Shown here: piece by piece, positions 43,122-53,829 of the stretch
Numbering within the stretch: position 1 is the first letter of the stretch
Layout: each line of letters begins with the position of its first letter
Source of the DNA: an uncultured Caryophanales bacterium
GTDB taxonomy: Bacteria; Bacillota_I; Bacilli_A; RFN20; CAG-826
DNA length: 64,000 bases
Assembly (NCBI GenBank): GCA_902464635.1
Contig: CABQKC010000003.1
Span: 1 to 64,000, forward strand
Reading direction: 5' to 3'
Position numbers and translations under genes: made by a program
Notes under the pieces: model-generated
Seen by the model: the letters and a program-made list of their open reading frames with translations, nothing else
Databases searched by the model: none
What the model was told of the DNA's origin: nothing

Positions 43122-44048
43122 ATGGCATTATCTAGTTTAGAAGAATCGAAAAAACCAATAAACCTGAATTCATTAAATGTTTTTGTTAGGGCCATAAGGC
43201 TTAATAACATGGATGACGAACATAATTGTCCTAGAAGAAAACTTTATGATTATCAGATGTTAGCGGTTCTAAATGGCAAGATTTGTTTTGATTTCCCAAA
43301 AGAGAAAATCGAATTAAAGTCTGGTGATGTAATTATTATTCCTCCTGACATCATGTATCAGGAATATTTAAACAAAAATGAAGGATGCAATTACTTCATC
43401 ATGCATTTTGATTTGTATTGGTCAAAAGAAAGAGAAGCTTTCGACTGTAATGAAATGTATTTTAAATACTGTACTCCAAAATATAAAGAAGCCCCTTATT
43501 TATCGAAATTTATAGTAGAAAACGACCCTAATTATGGTTTATATGATGAACCTATAGTATATAGAAATAATAGGCTTTCGATTTTCTATAATGACTTTAC
43601 TAGTCTTATCGAGACTTTCTATCCTTTGTCCAATATCAACAAACAAATAACTCCTTTATTGCTTAATTCGTTAGTGCTGAAGGTTTTGTTTAACCTTGAA
43701 CATAGGGAAAGGCTAAAACTAGCAAATTCAAAATATGAAATATGCGATAAATTCGTCGAATGTGTAGAAGCCAATTATGCTAACAAGATAGATATATCTA
43801 CTTTTGCTAGGGACAATGGCTATTCTCCTAATTATTTTAGAAGACTATTCATAACAAATATGAATCTTTCTCCAACGGCTTTCCTAAATAAAAAGAGAAT
43901 GAATATGGCGGTCAAGCTCATTAATGATGATTTAAGCATTGCTGATGTGGCTAGAAAAGTAGGATTTGAAGATGCTTTCTATTTCTCCAAGGCTTTTAAA
44001 AAAGCATATGGAATTTCTCCAAAAGCATTTCAAAAAAGGGAGAAATAA
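43122..44048 (+). CDS. AraC-family regulator with cupin domain
   Basis: A 308-residue regulator. The N-terminal half is a cupin-like sugar sensor (LKSGDVIIIPPDIMYQEYL). The C-terminal half has two helix-turn-helices (ISTFARDNGYSPNYFRRLF and SIADVARKVGFEDAFYFSKAFKKAYGISP). Located inside the operon between the importer and the glycosidases, it is the obvious candidate activator, responding to the imported oligosaccharide. AAAGG precedes the ATG. Confidence 0.93.
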   Translation: MALSSLEESKKPINLNSLNVFVRAIRLNNMDDEHNCPRRKLYDYQMLAVLNGKICFDFPKEKIELKSGDVIIIPPDIMYQEYLNKNEGCNYFIMHFDLYWSKEREAFDCNEMYFKYCTPKYKEAPYLSKFIVENDPNYGLYDEPIVYRNNRLSIFYNDFTSLIETFYPLSNINKQITPLLLNSLVLKVLFNLEHRERLKLANSKYEICDKFVECVEANYANKIDISTFARDNGYSPNYFRRLFITNMNLSPTAFLNKKRMNMAVKLINDDLSIADVARKVGFEDAFYFSKAFKKAYGISPKAFQKREK

Positions 44049-44050
44049 AA

Positions 44051-45508
44051 ATGAAGAAAAATACATGCAAGCATACATACTGCAATCCTCTTCCTATCCC
44101 TAATATTCCTAGGGGAAAAGATGAATGGTATAAATACGAACACGGTATGTTTTCTCATGAAAATAAGCCAAATTCAGATAAAACTAGCGATTATCGGTCA
44201 ATTAGTGATCCTACTGTTATGTTTTATGATAACAAGTGGTATCTATACCCAAGCTATGGAATGTGTTTCTATAGCGAAGATTTCTTGCATTGGGATTTCT
44301 ACAAAACAGAACCATATTGTCCTAAATATTCTCCAACAATCATTCCTTATAAAGATGGGTTTCTATTAACTTCTTGGTTCTGCCCTCTTTATTTTGGCAA
44401 GACTCCATTCGGGCCGTTTACTCTTCTTGGCGATTTTATTGATTTAGATGGGAATAAATTTACCCCTTGTGATCCTGGGATTTTTATTGATGATGATGGA
44501 AGAATATATCTATATGCCTATGATAATCCTGATGCGGATAATTATTATGGCTATTCAAATAGGATAATTGGTTATGAATTAGATAAAAATAACCCATGCC
44601 AAGTTATTAGAGGCCCAATATGCCTATTTGAGATGGATCCTTTTAACCATCCTTATGAAAGGCATGGCAAATATAATCAAGATTTATATTATGGTTGGGT
44701 CGAAGGTCCGCACATGTATAAGAAGAATGGGCGTTATTATTTGATTTATGCTTCTCCTGATACCTGCGATTCCTCTTATTGCAATGCAGTTTATTATTCA
44801 GATACTTCCCCATTAGATAATTTCATTTGTCAAAAAAGAAACCCATTAACCAAAAGCCAGGATTCTTTAATAAGAGGAGCAGGGCATGGGTGCGTTTGCG
44901 ATGGTCCAAACAATACAATCTGGTGCTTTTATACAATCGCTATGCCTATTTCTCATAAATACGAAAGACGAATTGGGATGGATCAAGTCTTTATTGATAA
45001 AAACGGCGAATTATATTGCAAAGGCGTAACCAAAACCCCACAGATTTTTCCTTATTATGAAAAAGAAAAGGATTTAGGTTTATATAACCTGACTGCTTCT
45101 TTAATTCCAGAAGTTTCATCTATTAAGAATGATCATTTCGGAATTTATATTACCGATGAAAGTAACCTTACATATTGGAAACCAAACGATAACGATATTC
45201 ACCCTTCTATTGTTTTTGATTTAGGAGGATATTACCAAATCTCTTCTTTTAGGATTTGGTTCAGGGATGTCTATTTAAATTATAAAGAAAACAAATTGCC
45301 TAAACCCATTCCTTATATAGTAAAGGCTTTAATAAATGATGAATATGTAACTATCGTAGATAATTCCAATCCTCGAAAAGAATTGAATATCGATTATGTT
45401 ACTTTCGAAGACGTGACTACTTGCAAAGTAAAACTTGAGTTATTGACTAATGAAATAGGAATTATCGATTTCTCATTGTTTGGGAAAATGGAGATTAAAA
45501 ATGGATAA
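44051..45508 (+). CDS. GH43 family glycosidase
   Basis: A 485-residue cytoplasmic enzyme with the five-bladed propeller of GH43 (about 5-320). The likely catalytic residues are the base Asp in SISDPTVMF, the pKa-tuning Asp in PCDPGIFIDDDGR and the acid Glu in WVEGPHMYK. Residues about 335-480 form a discoidin-like beta-sandwich (IVFDLGGYYQISSFRIWF). Activity may be arabinofuranosidase, xylosidase or galactanase; the subfamily is not determined. It lies two bases after the AraC gene and overlaps the GH3 gene by eight. Confidence 0.9.
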   Translation: MKKNTCKHTYCNPLPIPNIPRGKDEWYKYEHGMFSHENKPNSDKTSDYRSISDPTVMFYDNKWYLYPSYGMCFYSEDFLHWDFYKTEPYCPKYSPTIIPYKDGFLLTSWFCPLYFGKTPFGPFTLLGDFIDLDGNKFTPCDPGIFIDDDGRIYLYAYDNPDADNYYGYSNRIIGYELDKNNPCQVIRGPICLFEMDPFNHPYERHGKYNQDLYYGWVEGPHMYKKNGRYYLIYASPDTCDSSYCNAVYYSDTSPLDNFICQKRNPLTKSQDSLIRGAGHGCVCDGPNNTIWCFYTIAMPISHKYERRIGMDQVFIDKNGELYCKGVTKTPQIFPYYEKEKDLGLYNLTASLIPEVSSIKNDHFGIYITDESNLTYWKPNDNDIHPSIVFDLGGYYQISSFRIWFRDVYLNYKENKLPKPIPYIVKALINDEYVTIVDNSNPRKELNIDYVTFEDVTTCKVKLELLTNEIGIIDFSLFGKMEIKNG

Positions 45509-47468
45509 AGTTTTTTCTAATTTGTCTTTAACTGAAAAACTAAAGCTCCTGACAGGAAAAGACTTTTGGCATAGCGAAGATTTAAATGGGAAGGTCCCAT
45601 ATTTAACTTTTTCTGATGGTCCACACGGGCTTAGAAAATGTGAAGGTGAGAAAGAACTTGAAGCAGTGGCCTTTCCTACACTTTCTTCGCTTGGAAATAC
45701 TTGGAATAAAGATTTGGCATATCTAGAAGGGCGTTTAATTGCATCAGCTTGCGTAGAAAATGGCGTTGATGTTATTTTAGGTCCAGGAGTAAATATAAAA
45801 AGAAGCCCATTTTGTGGAAGAAATTTTGAGTATTTTAGTGAAGACCCATTGCTTAGCGGGGAACTTGCTAAAGCCTATATTAAAGGGGTACAAGATTTAG
45901 GTATAGGCGCCTGCTTAAAACATTTTGCCTGCAACAATTACGAATACGAAAGGGAATTTAGGTCTAGCGAAGTTGATGAAAGGACTTTATTTGAGATTTA
46001 TTTCAGGCCATTTGAAATTGCATTAGAAGCAGATCCGTGGTGCTTGATGCCTTCATATAACTGCGTGAATGGAATTTATTCTTGCGAGAACAAATATCTT
46101 CTAAAAGATGTTTTAAGAGATAAATTTAAATACACGGGTTATCTAATTTCTGATTGGGGTGCTGTTCATAATAGCGCGAAATCGCTTAAGGCTGGTCTTG
46201 ATTTAAGGATGGCGCATGATGAAAAAGCCATTAAAGAACTTAGCGAAGCTTATGATAAAAAATATATCGACGAAAAAGAAATAGATAATTCCATCAATAA
46301 TTTGTCTAATCTTATTTCAAAAACACAAAATAACAAAAAGAAAGTGTTATTCAATAAAGAGGAAAGCCATGTCAATGCAGTTGATATTGCTAAAGAAAGC
46401 ATTGTTCTTCTTAAAAACGAAAATAATATCTTGCCATTAAAAAAGGCCAATAAGGTTTTGGTAACAGGTTCTTCTTCGATTAATCCTCCTTTTGGTGGTG
46501 GCGGTTCTTCTTACGTGAGATCTAGTTACAAATCCAAATCGCTAGAGGAATTATTGAATCTTAATGGAATTAAGGCGGAATGCAGGCCTGGGTATAATTC
46601 ATTCTCCGTTTTTGAAACATCGGTAATGCTACAAAAGGCTAGCGTGAATGATGTTGCTATCGTTACTGTCTCTATTGAAAAAGATGCTTTTGCCGAAGGG
46701 TTTGATAGAACTTCAATAAAACTAAGCAAAGTACAAGAAAGTATAATTCACCAGCTTGCTTCAAAAATAAAGACTGTAGTGGTTATTTATTGTGGTGGAG
46801 TTATTGATGTTTCGACTTGGTCTAATGAAGTTGATGGTATTGTCTTTGCTGGATATGGCGGAGAAGGAATAAATGAGGCTTTAGCTGATGTCTTGCTAGG
46901 AAAAACTAATCCTAGTGGTAAATTAAGCGAAACGTTTATTACATGTGAAGATAATGAATTTGTCGACGGGGTAAATTCGACTGATAGCGTCGTTAGGTAT
47001 AACGAAGGCGTATTTGTAGGTTATAGAAGGATGAATGATCCTAGTCACAAGATTATCTATCCTTTTGGTTATGGTCTTTCTTATTCCAATTTTGAATATT
47101 CGAATTTAAGGATAAATAAATTAAGCGAAACCGATTATGAAGTGTTTGTAGATATTGAAAATGCTTCTGATATAGATGGAAAAGAAGTTGTCCAACTTTA
47201 TGTTAGCGATCTTTCTTCCTCGGTTTCCCGTCCTTTAAGGGAATTAAAAGGCTTTGAGAAGGTGTTTATACCTGCTAGGGAGAAAAAGACAGTTTCATTT
47301 AAGCTGGATAAATCTAGTTTTGCTTTTTATAACGCTTCTATCCACGACTGGTATGTGGAAAATGGATTATTTGAAATCCAAATAGGTTCTAGTTCAATTG
47401 ATATAAAACTACGTGAAAAGATAGATATTGAGCTTGATTTTTATAGTCAATATTCAAGGGAGAGATAA
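45501..47468 (+). CDS. GH3 family glycosidase
   Basis: A 655-residue cytoplasmic GH3 enzyme. The first domain carries FSDGPHGLR, GRNFEYFSEDP, CLKHFACNNYE and the nucleophile Asp218 in YLISDWGAVHN. The second domain follows (about 280-490), then a fibronectin-III-like C-terminus (PFGYGLSYSNFEY..VSRPLRELKGFEKV). It is a paralogue of the GH3 at 11946 but lacks that enzyme's C-terminal extension. The start is ATG 45501 (GGAG seven bases before); the longer TTG frame is rejected. Confidence 0.94.
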   Translation: MDKVFSNLSLTEKLKLLTGKDFWHSEDLNGKVPYLTFSDGPHGLRKCEGEKELEAVAFPTLSSLGNTWNKDLAYLEGRLIASACVENGVDVILGPGVNIKRSPFCGRNFEYFSEDPLLSGELAKAYIKGVQDLGIGACLKHFACNNYEYEREFRSSEVDERTLFEIYFRPFEIALEADPWCLMPSYNCVNGIYSCENKYLLKDVLRDKFKYTGYLISDWGAVHNSAKSLKAGLDLRMAHDEKAIKELSEAYDKKYIDEKEIDNSINNLSNLISKTQNNKKKVLFNKEESHVNAVDIAKESIVLLKNENNILPLKKANKVLVTGSSSINPPFGGGGSSYVRSSYKSKSLEELLNLNGIKAECRPGYNSFSVFETSVMLQKASVNDVAIVTVSIEKDAFAEGFDRTSIKLSKVQESIIHQLASKIKTVVVIYCGGVIDVSTWSNEVDGIVFAGYGGEGINEALADVLLGKTNPSGKLSETFITCEDNEFVDGVNSTDSVVRYNEGVFVGYRRMNDPSHKIIYPFGYGLSYSNFEYSNLRINKLSETDYEVFVDIENASDIDGKEVVQLYVSDLSSSVSRPLRELKGFEKVFIPAREKKTVSFKLDKSSFAFYNASIHDWYVENGLFEIQIGSSSIDIKLREKIDIELDFYSQYSRER

Positions 47469-47470
47469 AA

Positions 47471-48136
47471 ATGAAGATTGCTTTTTTTGGTGACAGTGTA
47501 ACAGAAGGCTGCTTTGAAATTATTAGGATTAATGGTCAACTAGAAGTAATTAGGGATTATCCTAATTGCTTTAGGACAATAGTGGAAAATAAATTAAGGC
47601 AGGCTTATCCAAATAAGGAATTTGAATTCTTTAATTTCGGTTTTAGCGGAAGAGATACTAGTGGGGCGATTGAAGTCGTTCCTGAAATAATTTCCAAGGA
47701 TGTCGATTTGGTAATAATGTGTTTTGGGCTTAATGATTTTGCAAATAAGGATATCGAATTATTCAAATCCAATTTATCTTCGATTTATGAAAGATTCATC
47801 GCTAAGAATATTAAGGTTGTTTTTATGACTCATAACATGGTCAATAAATACGTAAACAATGAAGAACCTATAGAGTTAAAAGAATTCGCTTCGACATGCG
47901 CTTCACTTCAAAATAACGGTGGCGTGGATCTATTTGTTGAGGCCGAAAAGGAAATTGCAGCCAAATACAATGTGCCTGTAATTGATGCTTATGCTAAATG
48001 GAAAGAATTAGAAAGCTATGGCATCGATACGTCTTTATTGCTTTGCAATTACATAAATCATCCAACCAGAAAGATGCATTATCTATTTGCCAACATGATT
48101 TGCTCATTTTTAGAGGAGAAAAAATACATAGACTAA
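47471..48136 (+). CDS. SGNH/GDSL esterase
   Basis: A 221-residue cytoplasmic hydrolase. Block I is FFGDSVTEG (nucleophile Ser), block II is the Gly in FGFSGRDT, block III is GLNDF, and the histidine lies near NHPTRKMH. It likely removes acetyl groups from imported sugars. GGAG precedes the ATG. The second SGNH gene at 56761 suggests two ester positions. Confidence 0.9.
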   Translation: MKIAFFGDSVTEGCFEIIRINGQLEVIRDYPNCFRTIVENKLRQAYPNKEFEFFNFGFSGRDTSGAIEVVPEIISKDVDLVIMCFGLNDFANKDIELFKSNLSSIYERFIAKNIKVVFMTHNMVNKYVNNEEPIELKEFASTCASLQNNGGVDLFVEAEKEIAAKYNVPVIDAYAKWKELESYGIDTSLLLCNYINHPTRKMHYLFANMICSFLEEKKYID

Positions 48137-48197
48137 AAATAATTACATTTTTAAGGGAAGAATATCCATGTTTTAAAAGGAGGCCAACAAATAAAAT

Positions 48198-50018
48198 ATG
48201 AATATGAAAGCACATTTTAAATTATTGCCCATACTATTTTCACTTTTTTGCCTATCTTGTTCTGGAACTAGTTCTTTTGAGTCCATCACGATAGGCAAAG
48301 TTGAATTCGAATATGATGACTTGGTCACTTCTTCTAAATTTAGCGAAGTTTCATTAGCTGCATATACAACTTATTATGTAGATTCGGCTTCTGGTGATGA
48401 TAGTAATGACGGATTAAGCATAGACTCCCCAATAAAAAGTATTTCTAAAGTAGATACAATCATTAAGGAAATAAAAGAGGTTCCTACACGTATATTATTT
48501 AAAGCAGGAACAACTTATGAAAATACCCTTAATGTTGTTTCTTTCGAGGCAAGCGAACAATATCCATTATTAATATCTTCATACGGAGAAGAAAATAACG
48601 GGTATGCAAAATTTGTCTCAGCCCCCTATGGAATTAATGTTTCTAATAGCAACGTTAGGATTTCGAAACTAGAAATTACAAACATTGAAGCTGAAAGAGG
48701 GATAAATGTATTTACTACATCGGAAGGCGCACTTAAGAATATCGTATTCGAAGATAATTACATACACGATATAAATTTTAATTTCGAAAGTGGACTGCCT
48801 AGCCAATATCAAGGACAGGGATTAACCCCAAAAGATGTTGATATCTCATTTGTATCACCTGCATCAGTTACTCCAAATGGAAAATTTATTTATCAATGTG
48901 CCGGCATTTATTTTAATGCAGGGACTATGAAAGCTATAGGGCCTTCTTGGTTTGAAAATGTTTGGATCAAGGGAAATAGAATTGAACAAGTTTCCCGTGC
49001 CGGCGTATTCTTTGATTCCCAATGGGTAAAAAGGCCAGGGATTGAATGGGGGAACAATACTTATATCAATGATGATTTAGGCTGGTATCCATCTAAGAAT
49101 GTTAATGTAGTAAGTAACTACTTGGATTACATGGGTGGAGATGGAGTAGTTTTACTTGGCGTGAATGGTGGGGTTATGGAATATAACACCTGCTATAACG
49201 CGCAATATCTAGGTCGTGGTGCTTATTATTGCTGTGGTTTATGGTGTCATTCAACCATTAATTACACGATCCAATATAATGAAGTTGCATATACTCATTT
49301 ATTAAATGGGTCTGGCGATGGCGAGGGTTTTGACATTGATAAATCCTGCAAAAACATCACATTCCAATATAACTATTCCCATCATAATGATGGTGGTGGC
49401 ATCTTGCTTTGCACAAATTCAGAAGTAATGACTATTTATAATGAGGATGGAACTCCTGTTAGAGACGATGATGGTTTGCCTCACCGCGAAAGGAGCTTTA
49501 TTTGGGGACCTGTGACTATTAGAAACAATGTTTTTGCCGATAATGGTGGAACGGTATTTGAAACTAGTGATGCCTTAAAGAATTTATCGATTTATAACAA
49601 CACGATTGTTATGCCTGGCAATTCGGGTGAAGAGAAATTGATTAACAATGGAAGCTTTACAAACAATGTTCTCTGCACTGGGTTGATGTTTGAAAATAAT
49701 ATTGTTTATCTAAGAAATAATCGCACTCTTGATAGCGGGATTTCTCATTTTAAAGAACCTAAATTCTCTAGTAATTTATTCTATAATTTTAATGAAGATT
49801 TCTTATCTATTTTCCCTCTAGAAAATACATATTCATTTGATCCAAAACTAAATATAGCTGAAGCGAAGAAGGGGTTTGACAATGCAAAAGACTTCGTCTG
49901 TTCTAGTTCTAGCGTAGTAGAACAAGGTGAATTATTTAATCATATGAATAAATATGACTTCGAAGGCAATGATTCTACAGATAAACGTTATTTAGGGGCG
50001 TTTAGCACTTTTAGGTAA
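48198..50018 (+). CDS. Parallel beta-helix lipoprotein
   Basis: A 606-residue surface lipoprotein (lipobox CLSCS). From about residue 55 it is a right-handed parallel beta-helix: YYVDSASGDDSNDGLS at the N-cap, then many N-x-I/V turns (NVWIKGNRIEQVSRAGVFF, NVNVVSNYLDYMGGDGVVL, NVFADNGG). Such folds occur in polysaccharide lyases, epimerases and GH families. Candidate acidic residues lie around DGEGFDIDKS. It likely cuts or binds the glycan outside the cell before import. GGAGG is 14 bases before the ATG; a second ATG at 48204 may serve. Confidence 0.88.
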   Translation: MNMKAHFKLLPILFSLFCLSCSGTSSFESITIGKVEFEYDDLVTSSKFSEVSLAAYTTYYVDSASGDDSNDGLSIDSPIKSISKVDTIIKEIKEVPTRILFKAGTTYENTLNVVSFEASEQYPLLISSYGEENNGYAKFVSAPYGINVSNSNVRISKLEITNIEAERGINVFTTSEGALKNIVFEDNYIHDINFNFESGLPSQYQGQGLTPKDVDISFVSPASVTPNGKFIYQCAGIYFNAGTMKAIGPSWFENVWIKGNRIEQVSRAGVFFDSQWVKRPGIEWGNNTYINDDLGWYPSKNVNVVSNYLDYMGGDGVVLLGVNGGVMEYNTCYNAQYLGRGAYYCCGLWCHSTINYTIQYNEVAYTHLLNGSGDGEGFDIDKSCKNITFQYNYSHHNDGGGILLCTNSEVMTIYNEDGTPVRDDDGLPHRERSFIWGPVTIRNNVFADNGGTVFETSDALKNLSIYNNTIVMPGNSGEEKLINNGSFTNNVLCTGLMFENNIVYLRNNRTLDSGISHFKEPKFSSNLFYNFNEDFLSIFPLENTYSFDPKLNIAEAKKGFDNAKDFVCSSSSVVEQGELFNHMNKYDFEGNDSTDKRYLGAFSTFR

Positions 50019-50029
50019 GGGAGCGAAAA

Positions 50030-53000
50030 ATGAAAAAGCATAGAAAGTCATTCTTGTTTACAATAATTTCAATTCTAGTTTCTTCTTTTCTAGCTAGTTG
50101 CGGCTCTTCTGCTACAAAAACAAGCAGGGCATGGCTCGATTTATATCAAGAATCGATGATTACATTCGATGGTTTAGATGATCCATCTTTACTGAACTGG
50201 ACTAGCGCGAATGAAAATGTAGTTACTGTCGAAAATGCTAAATTAATTGCACAAGGTGTAGGCGAAACAACTGTTTCTTCTTCTAGTGAAGGAAGTAAAT
50301 ATCAAATAGATGTAAAGGTTTTTGATTCAGGAAGTCTACCTAGCATAAAAGTTGAAAATACAGTCTTTTATGTTGGGGTTAGCCATGATATATCTCCATA
50401 CATTTTTTATAATGGCGAATCTTACTATCCAAATTTAGAATATGATGTAAGAATTGATAATAGCAATGTTGCTACCTCAAACGGCACTAAGATAACTGGA
50501 ATTAGCGAAGGTCTTACTAACGCTAGGATAAAAACCAAATACAAGGGTAATGATATTTCTAGAAGTTTCATTTTGACTATTAAGCCAAATTCATATGTTG
50601 AATTAATTGAAAACAATGAACCCATTGATGCATTTACCCTATATGCTTCTAGCAACCAGAAGTTCTCTTCAAAGGTTTTGAATTTCAATTTGATAGATAA
50701 TGGTGAAAAGATTTCTAATCCTGAAATGAAATATGAAGTAGAGGATGCTTCGGTTGTCTCTTTTTCCGGAAATACAATTTTTGCCTTGAAAGAAGGAAAG
50801 ACAAATGTCCATGCTTCTTATGCTGCTAAATCTTCTATTTCATTGGATTTTATAGTCAACGTAAAACCAAATTATGTAGAAGGGTCATTTAGCAATGATA
50901 TATCCGCTAATTATGGAACAACTTATACGCCATATTCTGGCAAAGTAGGCACTAGAAGTGGTGACATGATGAAATTCTATAATGGGGATACGATGCATAA
51001 TGACGAAAAAGAAAGTTATTGGCATCACCGCCTTATTAATGATCATGCGGGGACGAATGCTATAGATGCTTATAGGAATTATGGATTTAGATACTTTGCT
51101 TTTGATATTTATATGGAAAAAGAAGCATGGGTATTGCTTCTTTTAGATGGATTATCAACTACATTCTATGTTCCTTATGATACATATTTCCAAAATGATA
51201 TAGTCAAGGTAATTGATGAAGACGGCAACTACATAAATAAGTTTGTAAAACAACAATGGCTTACAGTTGTTTATGATATTAAAGCGAGGATAGAATTCGA
51301 ACCAGACAGCACCTTGAATTGTTATTTAGCGTTGAATGCTGATGGACTAACAAGCTATTTAATGAATATTAGATATTATATGGATAGCAGCTTCCTTCCA
51401 TATAACCCTCTTCAATATTCAAGAATATCAGAAGATGAATTGCAGGCTTCAAATGATGAATTTGTCAAATTGCATAATAACTCCAATACCTATAAGAAAA
51501 TAGGGAAAACAGTAGACGGAGTTTCTAACCCACATCTTTATAAGACTTCATCATCTTCTTATTTGCAAGATTCATTGGTTGTTGCTTCTTCGACTGGGTC
51601 AAGCAAAAGCGATTCTATAATTAGGTTAAAAGAAAAAGGAAATTATCTTGCCTTTGACCTTTATCTAGAAAAAGCATCTTCCTTATATTTTTCAATCAAT
51701 AACAAACGTCTATTCTTTAATGCAGATGTCGGAGTTACTAATTTCATAAATTCAAAATGGATTAGCTTATTCTCTAACAATAAGATTGAATACGAGATTA
51801 ATTTGAACAAGTGGTATACCGTATTCATTGATTTTGCTAGTGAAGAAATGGTTTCTTCTTACCTAAAAGATCCAAACACCGCAGATCCTGTATTTATTGA
51901 ATTCAATTCCTGCGATAAAGATGATGTTCTTTATATAAATAATGTCCGTTATTTGCAAACAAAGAATATTGTTCCTAGCGAATATGCTAAACCTATGATT
52001 GCATCTGATAAATCATCAATCATAGTCAATAAAAACGAAGTATTTGATATTAATGCAAGTATTATCAACGGAACAAAACCAGGTGATTTGAAATATGAAA
52101 TAGCAAACGAAAGTATTGTTAGCAAAACTCTTGGTGAAAGCAAATTCAAGGCTTCTTCAGTAGGACTTACTTCCATTAAGATTGCTTGCGAAGACTTATT
52201 ACCTATTAGCGTTGATGTCCGTGTTGTTGATGAATATGATTATCCATCTTCTAGTGAAGCCTATTATAGGGATGCAGGTATGTCAGGTCTTGATTCTTAT
52301 GCTATACATAACCATTTGACTATTTCTAGAGATAATAAAGAAATGGTTTCATCTTCTATTATTAGATTTGATTTCAAGGTAATTAAACCTATTTCGTTCC
52401 TTTATTTATTAGATACTGCCGGATTTGGAGATGCCTCGCTTAATGCGACTAGAATTGGTCCAAACGAATATAAAGGAGCCGAGTGGTGGGGTGCACCTAC
52501 TAAAGGAGCCGATGCTTCTATTCTTTCTATTGCAGATAGTAAAGGCAATGTATTAGGCAAATACAATAAAGAAGGAATTGAATTCGAAACTGGCAAAACC
52601 TATTCGGTCTATTATGCATTATCTAGTGGTAGGTCTATTGATATATTTGTTTCTAATCTAGGTTTAACAAAAGCTAAAGAAGACTTCTATTGGGGCAATT
52701 CAGATTATTCATATTTGTCAAAAGTTACTGACTATATTGAAGTTAGCAATATCGGAGGTGTCTATTCAGATATTACTCCAGTGATTTCAACCTCAAAAAC
52801 TAACCAAAAATGCTATTTGAATAAAGTTACTGATTTGGAATTCGATACAATCTTTGGGAACAATAAACAAATAACATATGAGATTGCTGATGAAAGCGTG
52901 TTAACAATCGAAAATGGTAAGATACATCCTAAGAAAGTTGGCTCTACTTCCGTTAAAGCTTCAATTGAAGGTGGCAATTCAATTACTGTTAACATTGAAA

Positions 53001-53827
53001 TAATTGATGGCTATATAAATTTGAATGAGCACGCCTATATCAAAACAATTGGCGAAGAAATAATACTTAATAATGAAGTATTGGAATCTTCTTCAATAAA
53101 AAATATAACCTATTCATCTAGCGATGATTCAATCGTTTCAGTTAGCGGAAACAAATTAACCTTGTTAAAGAAGGGGTTTGTCTTAATTAGCGCAAAAGCT
53201 CCTGGATGCGAAGACAAACAAATATCGGTTAGGGTTCTTCAAAATGATAAGACCAAGCTTAATGATGAAGTAGTCATTGATTCTGATTATCCAGGTGGCC
53301 AAAGAATGGTATTCAACAAGAATTCTACCGAGGCCAGCAAATATGACACGATTGAACTTGATATAACTATAAAAGAATCGTTCTCCTACCTATATTTATT
53401 GGATAAATGCAACGATGATCCAAATTATGCCCAATATGAAAACGGAGTAAAGATTGGGGATGGTATAAGCGGAAATATGTACCAAGGCTTAACTTCTTGG
53501 TGGGTTCCTAATTTTACCGCTGGTTTTGATGCTTCTAGATTATCCATTTCTAAAGAAGGGAAGGTTTTGGGTCTATTAGGTAAAAATCCTTCTTCTTTCA
53601 ATAGGGTTGGCGAAGGTTTTGCTTTTGAAAAAGGCAAAGAATACAAAATTACAATCGATTTATCAAATAATCATTCTCTTATCATCCTTCTAGCAAATTT
53701 CATGAAAAATCCTACGGATGGGAATGATCATGATGAAGTTTGTGGTGGCAACATCGGCAACTACATGCTTAAGGTAACTGACTATATTTTAATTAATGAT
53801 GTATATGGAATTAACAAAAGGAGTTAA
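50030..53827 (+). CDS. Giant lipoprotein with BIG2 and sandwich modules
   Basis: A 1265-residue surface lipoprotein (lipobox FLASC). Several Ig-like BIG2 units are visible (WTSANENVVTVENAKLIAQG, IDNSNVATSNGTKITGISEG, YEIADESVLTIENGKIHPKK, YSSSDDSIVSVSGNKLTLLK). They alternate with larger modules (DIYMEKEAWVLLLLDG; EKASSLYFSINNK; LDTAGFGDAS and its near copy LDKCNDDPNY) that resemble the sandwich modules at 32126 and 53830. It probably binds substrate glycan and holds it at the cell surface. The operon position, just before a second binding lipoprotein, supports this. Confidence 0.88.
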   Translation: MKKHRKSFLFTIISILVSSFLASCGSSATKTSRAWLDLYQESMITFDGLDDPSLLNWTSANENVVTVENAKLIAQGVGETTVSSSSEGSKYQIDVKVFDSGSLPSIKVENTVFYVGVSHDISPYIFYNGESYYPNLEYDVRIDNSNVATSNGTKITGISEGLTNARIKTKYKGNDISRSFILTIKPNSYVELIENNEPIDAFTLYASSNQKFSSKVLNFNLIDNGEKISNPEMKYEVEDASVVSFSGNTIFALKEGKTNVHASYAAKSSISLDFIVNVKPNYVEGSFSNDISANYGTTYTPYSGKVGTRSGDMMKFYNGDTMHNDEKESYWHHRLINDHAGTNAIDAYRNYGFRYFAFDIYMEKEAWVLLLLDGLSTTFYVPYDTYFQNDIVKVIDEDGNYINKFVKQQWLTVVYDIKARIEFEPDSTLNCYLALNADGLTSYLMNIRYYMDSSFLPYNPLQYSRISEDELQASNDEFVKLHNNSNTYKKIGKTVDGVSNPHLYKTSSSSYLQDSLVVASSTGSSKSDSIIRLKEKGNYLAFDLYLEKASSLYFSINNKRLFFNADVGVTNFINSKWISLFSNNKIEYEINLNKWYTVFIDFASEEMVSSYLKDPNTADPVFIEFNSCDKDDVLYINNVRYLQTKNIVPSEYAKPMIASDKSSIIVNKNEVFDINASIINGTKPGDLKYEIANESIVSKTLGESKFKASSVGLTSIKIACEDLLPISVDVRVVDEYDYPSSSEAYYRDAGMSGLDSYAIHNHLTISRDNKEMVSSSIIRFDFKVIKPISFLYLLDTAGFGDASLNATRIGPNEYKGAEWWGAPTKGADASILSIADSKGNVLGKYNKEGIEFETGKTYSVYYALSSGRSIDIFVSNLGLTKAKEDFYWGNSDYSYLSKVTDYIEVSNIGGVYSDITPVISTSKTNQKCYLNKVTDLEFDTIFGNNKQITYEIADESVLTIENGKIHPKKVGSTSVKASIEGGNSITVNIEIIDGYINLNEHAYIKTIGEEIILNNEVLESSSIKNITYSSSDDSIVSVSGNKLTLLKKGFVLISAKAPGCEDKQISVRVLQNDKTKLNDEVVIDSDYPGGQRMVFNKNSTEASKYDTIELDITIKESFSYLYLLDKCNDDPNYAQYENGVKIGDGISGNMYQGLTSWWVPNFTAGFDASRLSISKEGKVLGLLGKNPSSFNRVGEGFAFEKGKEYKITIDLSNNHSLIILLANFMKNPTDGNDHDEVCGGNIGNYMLKVTDYILINDVYGINKRS

Positions 53828-53829
53828 TC